DNA from: an uncultured Eubacteriales bacterium
Lineage (GTDB): Bacteria; Bacillota; Clostridia; Oscillospirales; Acutalibacteraceae
Assembly (NCBI GenBank): GCA_900320925.1
Contig: ONUD01000118.1
Span: 1 to 5,259 of the forward strand
DNA length: 5,259 nucleotides
Direction of reading: 5' to 3'
Shown here: positions 1 to 5,259 of the stretch, one piece after another
Position numbering within the stretch: the stretch's first letter is position 1
How the letters are laid out: each line of letters opens with the position of its first letter
Translations under genes and position numbers: made by a program
Notes under the pieces: generated by a model
What the model was told of the DNA's origin: nothing
Seen by the model: the letters and a program-made list of their open reading frames with translations, nothing else
The model's database searches: none

Positions 1-2736
1 AGAGATACCTCCATGAAGCTTGCTATGCCCGACTACTTCTCAAGTGCAGAATTTGAAGAAGCTTATACCTATACAGGTGACGATTTGGGCGTGACATTTG
101 CTGACGGCAAAACAAAGTTCCGTGTATGGGCTCCCACTGCCGAAAAAATAGAACTGAACCTCTATGCAGCAGGCAACGGCGGCAATGCAGAACAGGTCAT
201 TGAAATGACCAAGGCTGAAAAAGGTACCTGGACCTATGCTGCCGACGGAAATCTCAGCGGTAAGTATTATACCTTTACAGCTTATTTTGACGGCAAAATC
301 AACAAGGACGTTGTTGACCCCTATGCAAGAAGTGTCGGCGTGAACGGCAAGAGAGGCATGATTCTTGACCTTGATACCACCGACCCCGAGGGCTGGGACA
401 ACGATACCAGAAAAACCTATGAGAATGCCACCGATTTGGAAATCTATGAAGTACATATCAGAGATTTCTCCATCGCTGCCAACAGCGGTATCAGTGACGC
501 CAACAAAGGCAAGTACCTTGCCTTTACAGAAACAGGCACGACCGTGAACAACGAGGGCGTGACACCTACCGGTATCGATTACCTCAAGGATTTGGGTATC
601 ACCTCCGTGCATATCCTTCCGTCCTATGATTACGGCTCTGTTGATGAAACAAAACTCGACAAAGCACAGTACAACTGGGGCTATGACCCGGTCAACTACA
701 ATGCTCCCGAAGGTTCTTACTCCACCGACCCCTACAACGGTGAAGTAAGAGTCAAAGAGTACAAGCAGATGGTACAGGCTCTCCACAATGCCGGTATCGG
801 TGTGATCATGGACGTGGTTTATAACCATACCTATAATACACAGTACTGCTTCAACCAGCTTGTCCCCGGCTACTTCTACAGACCCGGTCAGAATACCTCC
901 GGCTGCGGCAATGATGTGGCTTCCGAGCGTTCCATGGTCAGCAAGTTCATTGTGGATTCCGTAAAATACTGGGCTGACGAGTATCATCTTGACGGCTTCC
1001 GTTTTGACCTGATGGGCATTCTGGATGTCGATACCATGAACGGTGTGCGGAATGCCGTGGATACCGTGGACGAGAACATCGTAATCTACGGTGAAGGCTG
1101 GAACATGAGTTCTCAGCCTACCAAAGCAGGCGTGAAGATGGCCAATTATACCAATGCCGCCCTGACACCCCGTATCGGCTATTTCAGTGATACCATCCGT
1201 GACAAAATCAAGGGCAGTGTCTTTGAAGCAACCGAAAAAGGCTATGTCAACGGCGAAAGCAAGCACTACAAGGCAATGATTAATGCCGTGCAGTATACCA
1301 AACAGTGGGACTATTCTTCCCCGACACAGATTATCAACTATGCAGACTGTCATGATAACCTGACCCTCTGGGACAAGATCCGCTCCTCCAACGGGGATGA
1401 CAGTGAAGAGGATCAGATCCGTCAGAACAATCTGGCTGCTGCTATCGTGCAGACCGCTCAAGGCATTCCGTTCATGATGAGCGGTGAAGAATTCCTCCGC
1501 ACCAAAACCAAGGCTGACGGCAGTTATGACCATAACAGCTATGCTTCCTCCGATGCCGTCAATGCTCTCGACTATTCCAGAGCCGCTACCTATTCCCAGG
1601 TTTATGAGTACTACAAGGGCTTGATTGCATTCCGTAAGGCTCATCCGGCTCTCAGAATGACTACCGCAGAAGATGTTGACAACAACTTTACTTCTCTCAT
1701 TGATACCAATGCCGAAAAGGGTGTGGTTGTTTACTCCCTCAACGGCGGTGTCAACGGTGAAAAGGCAGAAGAAATCGTTGTCGTCTACAACCCCCTCTCC
1801 ACCGATACCACCGTTACCCTCCCCGAAGGAGAATGGGATGTTTATGTCAATGATGAAGCAGCCAGTGCTGATACTGTTCTGGAAACGGTTTCCGGTACTG
1901 TCACCGTCCCGAGAATTTCCGCTATGGTACTGGTCAAGGGCTATGTGCCGGAAATTGATATCCCCGGTTTTGAAACAAAATACGGTATCGTCGGCACCAT
2001 GACAGGCTGGGGCGAGAAGTCCGACTATCCGATGCTTGACTTCTCCCAGTTCAAGGATATGATCAAAGATTTCGCAGAATCCTTTGGTGCTGATGTGGAA
2101 GATGCCGATTTGAGTGATATGGATGTCCTCAACGGTATCCACTATGGTGCAACAGACGTTCTTGCAGCAGGCGACTATGAATTTAAAGTACGTGCTTTCA
2201 ATGACAAAGATTGGAAAGAAAGCTACGGTGCTTATGAATCTGACTTTGACCGCACCAGCAACAGCCAGACGAATGTAAAAGTGACTCTGACAGAACCCTC
2301 CGTGATTTTTGTACTGCTGGATACATCAGGGGAAGACCAAGAGCTTTGGCCTATCACTTATGCGGTGGTACCGGAAAGCATGGTCAACGCAGAAAATTAC
2401 AAACCTGAGTTTGTGTTCACAGGCAAGGAAGGAACGGAACCTAAATTGCTGGAACTCCTCAAGCAAAAGGGCGAACCTTCTCAAGAATCTTCCAAACCGG
2501 AAGAAATTTCCAAGGAACCCTCCAAAGAAGAACCTTCCAAAGATACCAGCACCCCCACCGAGCAGAGCCAGAACCATACTGACAACAACAGTACACCTGA
2601 CAATACGCAGCAGCAGTCCAACAATAATGCGTCACCCGTCAATACAGGAGATGTTTCCTATACACCGGTGATATGGATGATCGCTCTCGCAGCAGGTGCC
2701 GTGGCACTCGTGTTCCGCAAGAGAGCAAGAGCTTAA
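1..2736 (+). CDS. pulA: Cell-wall-anchored type I pullulanase (GH13, subfamily 14-like), 5' partial
   Basis: Debranching enzyme that hydrolyses alpha-1,6 links in pullulan, amylopectin and related glucans, here predicted to act outside the cell. Residues are numbered from the Met at base 13. A CBM48-like module lies at about 22-115. The type I pullulanase signature YNWGYDP is at 220-226. GH13 region I is DVVYNH (267-272), region II DGFRFD with nucleophile D332, region III YGEGWN with acid/base E361, and region IV CHDN with D448. A beta C-domain (about 556-645) is followed by an X25/SusE-like module (about 656-786), a linker with repeated EPS/KEEPS (about 817-874), an NTGD sorting motif (877-880), a hydrophobic segment (884-901) and the tail RKRARA. 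The reading frame is open to base 1. Met13 has no ribosome binding site and no signal peptide follows it, although the sorting tail requires export, so the real start is upstream. All catalytic residues are intact and no frameshift is seen. Family assignment is very secure; the exact glucan preference is inferred. Confidence 0.95.
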   Translation, partial: RDTSMKLAMPDYFSSAEFEEAYTYTGDDLGVTFADGKTKFRVWAPTAEKIELNLYAAGNGGNAEQVIEMTKAEKGTWTYAADGNLSGKYYTFTAYFDGKINKDVVDPYARSVGVNGKRGMILDLDTTDPEGWDNDTRKTYENATDLEIYEVHIRDFSIAANSGISDANKGKYLAFTETGTTVNNEGVTPTGIDYLKDLGITSVHILPSYDYGSVDETKLDKAQYNWGYDPVNYNAPEGSYSTDPYNGEVRVKEYKQMVQALHNAGIGVIMDVVYNHTYNTQYCFNQLVPGYFYRPGQNTSGCGNDVASERSMVSKFIVDSVKYWADEYHLDGFRFDLMGILDVDTMNGVRNAVDTVDENIVIYGEGWNMSSQPTKAGVKMANYTNAALTPRIGYFSDTIRDKIKGSVFEATEKGYVNGESKHYKAMINAVQYTKQWDYSSPTQIINYADCHDNLTLWDKIRSSNGDDSEEDQIRQNNLAAAIVQTAQGIPFMMSGEEFLRTKTKADGSYDHNSYASSDAVNALDYSRAATYSQVYEYYKGLIAFRKAHPALRMTTAEDVDNNFTSLIDTNAEKGVVVYSLNGGVNGEKAEEIVVVYNPLSTDTTVTLPEGEWDVYVNDEAASADTVLETVSGTVTVPRISAMVLVKGYVPEIDIPGFETKYGIVGTMTGWGEKSDYPMLDFSQFKDMIKDFAESFGADVEDADLSDMDVLNGIHYGATDVLAAGDYEFKVRAFNDKDWKESYGAYESDFDRTSNSQTNVKVTLTEPSVIFVLLDTSGEDQELWPITYAVVPESMVNAENYKPEFVFTGKEGTEPKLLELLKQKGEPSQESSKPEEISKEPSKEEPSKDTSTPTEQSQNHTDNNSTPDNTQQQSNNNASPVNTGDVSYTPVIWMIALAAGAVALVFRKRARA

Positions 2737-2741
2737 TTTCT

Positions 2742-2780
2742 ATTCTCCCCAAAACAATGCGTTTTGGGGAGAATTTTTTT
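2742..2780 (+). terminator. Rho-independent terminator after the pullulanase gene
   Basis: A perfect 14-bp inverted repeat pairs 2742-2755 (attctccccaaaac) with 2761-2774 (gttttggggagaat) around a 5-base loop. It runs directly into seven T residues (2774-2780), then G, TC and five more T's. It begins five bases after the pullulanase stop codon. No T-tract follows the hairpin on the minus strand, so it should work only in the + direction. It separates the pullulanase transcript from typA. Confidence 0.95.
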
Positions 2781-2809
2781 GTCTTTTTGCAAGAAATTTG
2801 TTAATGGAC

Positions 2810-2838
2810 TGTTCATTTGCCAAGGAATGTGCTATAAT
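2810..2838 (+). promoter_or_regulatory. Predicted sigma-A-type promoter of typA with extended -10
   Basis: A consensus TATAAT lies at 2833-2838, preceded by TGC at 2830-2832, giving an extended -10 (TGnTATAAT). The hexamer 17 bases upstream is TGTTCA (2810-2815), which matches TTGACA at only three positions. Such a weak -35 is usual for extended -10 promoters. Transcription would start near 2844-2846, giving a leader of about 26-28 bases before the chosen typA start. The site lies just downstream of the pullulanase terminator, as expected for a new transcription unit. The -10 is convincing; the -35 assignment is tentative. Confidence 0.8.
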
Positions 2839-2860
2839 GAAAGATGTATGAAAATGAAAA

Positions 2861-2867
2861 AGAGGGA
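2861..2867 (+). promoter_or_regulatory. Ribosome binding site that fixes the typA start
   Basis: AGAGGGA contains a GAGGG core that is complementary to the 16S anti-Shine-Dalgarno sequence and ends about five bases before ATG 2872. This supports 2872 over the in-frame ATGs at 2848 and 2854. Those lie upstream of this site and only a few bases after the predicted transcription start. Confidence 0.75.
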
Positions 2868-2871
2868 TTGT

Positions 2872-4695
2872 ATGGACAAGAGAGAAGATTTGAGAAATGT
2901 AGCCATTATTGCACACGTTGACCATGGAAAAACCACACTGGTTGACCAACTGCTCCTGCAAAGCGGTATCTTCCGTGCCAATGAAGCCGTGGCAGAACGT
3001 GTCATGGACTCCAATGACCTTGAAAGAGAGCGGGGCATTACCATTCTTTCCAAAAATACCGCCGTGATGTATCAGAATACCAAAATCAATATCGTGGATA
3101 CCCCCGGCCATGCGGATTTCGGCGGAGAAGTGGAACGCATTTTGATGATGGTAGATGGTGTCCTTCTGCTGGTGGACGCCTTTGAGGGCTGTATGCCGCA
3201 GACACGCTTTGTCCTGAAAAAAGCACTTGCTCTTGGTAAAAAACCTCTTGTCGTGGTAAATAAAATCGATCGTCCCGGTGCAAGACCCGAAGAAGTCGTG
3301 GATGAAGTACTGGATCTGTTTATTGAACTGGGAGCCGATGATGACCAGTTGGAATTTCCGGTGGTGTATGCTTCCGGCAAGAGCGGCTATGCCTCCCTTG
3401 ACCCGGACGAAAAGGGTACGGATATGAAACCGCTGTTTGAAAAAATCCTGGAAGAGATCCCTGCTCCGCAGGGGGATGCCAACGGCCCTTTGCAGCTTCT
3501 GTTCTCCAATATCGACTATGATGAATACATCGGCAGAATCGGGATCGGACGTGTCGAAAGAGGAAGCTGCCGTGTCGGACAAAATATTACCCTCTGCCAT
3601 AATGACGGAAGCCGCAAAAATGCAAAAATTACCAAGCTGTATCAGTTTGAAGGCTTGAAGCGGGTGGAAAGCGAAACGGCAGGACTGGGAGATATTGTGG
3701 CCGTGTCCGGTATCAGCGACCTGAATATCGGAGAAACTGCCTGTGACCCCGAACATCAGGAACCTTTGCCGTTTGTCAAGATTGATGAACCCACCGTTTC
3801 CATGCTGTTCATGGTCAACAACAGCCCCTTTGCAGGACGGGAGGGCAAGTATGTGACTTCCCGCAATATCCGTGACAGACTTTTCAAAGAAGTGGAAACC
3901 AATGTCGCGATGCGTGTCGAAGAAACGGACTCCGCCGATACGTTCAAGGTGTCGGGCAGAGGAGAACTGCACCTGTCCATCCTCATTGAAACCATGCGGC
4001 GGCAGGATTATGAATTTCAGGTGTCAAGACCGAAAGTCATCATGAAAAACGTCAACGGCAGATGGCAGGAACCCATGGAACTGCTGATGATCGAGGTGCC
4101 TGATAATTACGTGGGTGCCATCATGGAAAAGCTTGGCTCACGCAAGGCGGAACTCATTAACATGGGTACAAGGGAATCGGGTGTGACACATATCGAATTT
4201 CGTATCCCGTCAAGAGGATTGATGGGATACCGTCCCGAATTCATGACCGATACCAACGGCAACGGCATCATGAACCACATTTTTGACGGATACGAAGAAT
4301 ACAAGGGTGAGATACAGTCCCGTCTCCAGGGTTCGCTCATCGTCCATGAAACCGGCGAAAGCACTGCCTACGGTCTTTTTGCCGCACAGGACAGGGGACG
4401 CCTGTTCATTGGTCCCGGTGTTGAAGTGTATGAAGGAATGGTCATCGGCGCCAATCCTAAAAATGAAGATATGGTAGTAAACGTCTGCAAGAAAAAGCAC
4501 ATGACAAACACACGTGCTTCCGGCTCGGACGATGCTCTCAAGCTGACTCCGCCTACAGTACTCAGTCTGGAACAGTCTCTTGAATTCATCAATGATGACG
4601 AGCTTGTGGAGGTTACTCCGGATTCTATCAGAATGAGAAAGATGATCCTCAACAAGGAGCTTCGTCTAAAGGCTCAGAGCAGGGGCAATGCCTGA
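2872..4695 (+). CDS. typA: Ribosome-associated translational GTPase TypA/BipA
   Basis: EF-G-like GTPase that binds the 70S ribosome and is linked in other bacteria to 50S subunit assembly, cold and stress adaptation and translational control. It acts in the cytoplasm. The 607-residue length is typical of the family. GTPase motifs are G1 AHVDHGKT (14-21), G2 RGITI (54-58, T57), G3 DTPGH (76-80), G4 NKID (130-133) and a G5-like SGKSG (168-172). Beta-barrel domain II follows at about 200-290 and the EF-G III-like domain at about 300-385, including SGRGELHL (361-368). The EF-G V-like domain lies at about 395-480. The BipA-specific C-terminal domain runs to the end and includes the characteristic KKKHMTNTRASGSDDALKL (541-559). 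ATG 2872 was chosen because the family N-terminus begins here and GAGGG lies just upstream. The gene appears to have its own promoter, and its stop codon overlaps the start of the exonuclease gene. No key residue is missing. Confidence 0.98.
   Translation: MDKREDLRNVAIIAHVDHGKTTLVDQLLLQSGIFRANEAVAERVMDSNDLERERGITILSKNTAVMYQNTKINIVDTPGHADFGGEVERILMMVDGVLLLVDAFEGCMPQTRFVLKKALALGKKPLVVVNKIDRPGARPEEVVDEVLDLFIELGADDDQLEFPVVYASGKSGYASLDPDEKGTDMKPLFEKILEEIPAPQGDANGPLQLLFSNIDYDEYIGRIGIGRVERGSCRVGQNITLCHNDGSRKNAKITKLYQFEGLKRVESETAGLGDIVAVSGISDLNIGETACDPEHQEPLPFVKIDEPTVSMLFMVNNSPFAGREGKYVTSRNIRDRLFKEVETNVAMRVEETDSADTFKVSGRGELHLSILIETMRRQDYEFQVSRPKVIMKNVNGRWQEPMELLMIEVPDNYVGAIMEKLGSRKAELINMGTRESGVTHIEFRIPSRGLMGYRPEFMTDTNGNGIMNHIFDGYEEYKGEIQSRLQGSLIVHETGESTAYGLFAAQDRGRLFIGPGVEVYEGMVIGANPKNEDMVVNVCKKKHMTNTRASGSDDALKLTPPTVLSLEQSLEFINDDELVEVTPDSIRMRKMILNKELRLKAQSRGNA
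4681..4685 (+). promoter_or_regulatory. Ribosome binding site of the exonuclease gene, inside the typA 3' end
   Basis: AGGGG lies nine bases before the ATG at 4695, within the last codons of typA. With the TGATG stop/start overlap it suggests reinitiation or coupled translation. The spacing is slightly long, so ribosomes finishing typA may matter as much as fresh initiation. Confidence 0.55.
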
Positions 4696-5259
4696 TGGAG
4701 AGCGTCATTTTTGATCTTGAATGGAACAGTGGTTATTGTAAAAAAACCGGAGGATTTATCAATGAAATAATAGAGATCGGTGCTGTTAAGCTGAATGATG
4801 ATCTGGATATTATCGGGCAGTTTTCCATTTTTATCCGTCCGGAGATAACCCGACGGCTTAATCCTAAGGTTCGCGAGCTGACTCAGCTTACAAATGAGGA
4901 CCTCCGGAACGGCGCATCCTATAATTACGCCATAAGCAAGTTCGGAAAGTTTTCAAAAAACTGTGTGCTTATGAGCTGGAGCACCAGCGATCTTAACTCT
5001 TTGCAGACAAACTGCAAATATCACAGCGGGTCAGATAATATTCCTTTTCTTCATCAGTATGCCGATGTTCAGGCGTATTTTCAGGAAATGACCGGTCTCG
5101 GGAACAAGAACCAGACTGCATTGCAGCAGGCTGCGGAACGGCTTGATATTGAAACGGAGGATATTCCCCTTCACCGTGCGGTGGGGGACAGCATCCTGAC
5201 TGCCCGGATACTGAAAAAACTTTATGATCCTGAGCGCTTTGCAGGATATATAAAAAATG
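4695..5259 (+). CDS. DEDDh-family 3'-5' exonuclease (DnaQ/ERI-1-like fold), 3' partial
   Basis: Predicted cytoplasmic metal-dependent 3'-5' exonuclease of the DnaQ-like DEDDh superfamily. The 188 visible codons contain the full catalytic set: Exo I FDLEWN (D7, E9), Exo II SWSTSDLNSL (D99), and Exo III HRAVGD with H160 and D165 in the H-x4-D spacing of the DEDDh subgroup. The segment FINEIIEIGAVKL (21-33) is the usual second strand, and LNPKVRELTQLTNEDL (55-70) is the usual segment before Exo II. The start ATG overlaps the typA stop (TGATG) with AGGGG upstream, so the two genes are probably one operon. The frame is open at the window end, so total length and any C-terminal domain are unknown. 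Whether the substrate is RNA or DNA cannot be decided. The Exo I form DLEWN, rather than the DxET common in polymerase proofreading subunits, argues for a stand-alone nuclease rather than a replicative epsilon subunit. A different family is unlikely given all five residues. Confidence 0.9.
   Translation, partial: MESVIFDLEWNSGYCKKTGGFINEIIEIGAVKLNDDLDIIGQFSIFIRPEITRRLNPKVRELTQLTNEDLRNGASYNYAISKFGKFSKNCVLMSWSTSDLNSLQTNCKYHSGSDNIPFLHQYADVQAYFQEMTGLGNKNQTALQQAAERLDIETEDIPLHRAVGDSILTARILKKLYDPERFAGYIKN

Noticed and set aside
13..15. ATG at 13 as the true start of the pullulanase
   Set aside because: The frame stays open to base 1, no ribosome binding site is visible and no signal peptide follows, although the protein has a wall-sorting tail. 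It reads as an internal Met just before the CBM48-like module.
40..2142. 700-codon open frame on the minus strand, antisense to the pullulanase gene
   Set aside because: It lies wholly opposite a gene with intact catalytic motifs. Its translation is rich in H, G, I and V with no recognisable domain, and I saw no promoter or ribosome binding site for it. It is best explained by the strong codon bias of the pullulanase, which removes stops from the opposite frame.
2798..2810. TTGTTA (2798-2803) or TGGACT (2805-2810) as the -35 box of the typA promoter
   Set aside because: Both match TTGACA at four positions, better than TGTTCA, but they lie 29 and 22 bases from the -10, outside the usual 16-18 base spacing.
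2764..2871. N-terminal extension of TypA by 36 residues from an upstream TTG at 2764
   Set aside because: It would begin inside the terminator hairpin and upstream of the predicted promoter. The extension has no similarity to the TypA N-terminus, and GAGGG plus the family start support 2872.
2737..2871. Possible riboswitch, small RNA or regulatory repeat in the intergenic region
   Set aside because: The space is only 135 bases and is accounted for by the terminator, the promoter and a leader of under 30 bases. I saw no further stable inverted repeat or conserved aptamer-like motif.
2740..3972. 410-codon open frame on the minus strand, antisense to the 5' half of typA and the terminator
   Set aside because: It overlaps conserved TypA coding sequence and runs through the intergenic promoter and hairpin. 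The translation is low-information with no known motif, so it is a shadow of typA codon use.

Overview
The window looks like chromosomal DNA from a Gram-positive gut-type Clostridia, most likely an Oscillospiraceae/Ruminococcus-like Firmicute. This is inferred from the clostridial style of the proteins, a starch-debranching enzyme with a C-terminal wall-sorting tail, a moderate GC content and GAGGG-type ribosome binding sites. I cannot name the species from sequence alone. All three genes are on the + strand, and both window edges cut through a gene.

Region 1 (1-2736) is the 3' part of a large type I pullulanase gene. The encoded protein has a CBM48-like N-terminal module, a GH13 catalytic barrel with every catalytic residue present, a C-terminal beta domain and an X25/SusE-like putative starch-binding module. 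A Pro/Ser/Glu-rich wall-spanning linker follows, then a degenerate sortase sorting signal. The true start and the expected signal peptide lie upstream of the window. A perfect 14-bp hairpin with a T-tract follows five bases after the stop codon.

Region 2 (2737-2871) is a short intergenic stretch. It holds that terminator, then an extended -10 promoter and a ribosome binding site for the next gene.

Region 3 (2872-4695) is a complete, canonical typA/bipA gene for the ribosome-associated translational GTPase. Region 4 (4695-5259, cut by the window end) is a DEDDh-family 3'-5' exonuclease gene. Its ATG overlaps the typA stop codon (TGATG), so the two are very probably co-transcribed and translationally coupled.

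The pullulanase is an independent transcription unit for extracellular alpha-glucan use. The typA-exonuclease pair is a separate operon acting in the cytoplasm on ribosomes and nucleic acid. I see no CRISPR array, mobile element, RNA gene or clearly undescribed system. The points worth a second look are the pullulanase's accessory and anchoring architecture and the typA-exonuclease coupling.
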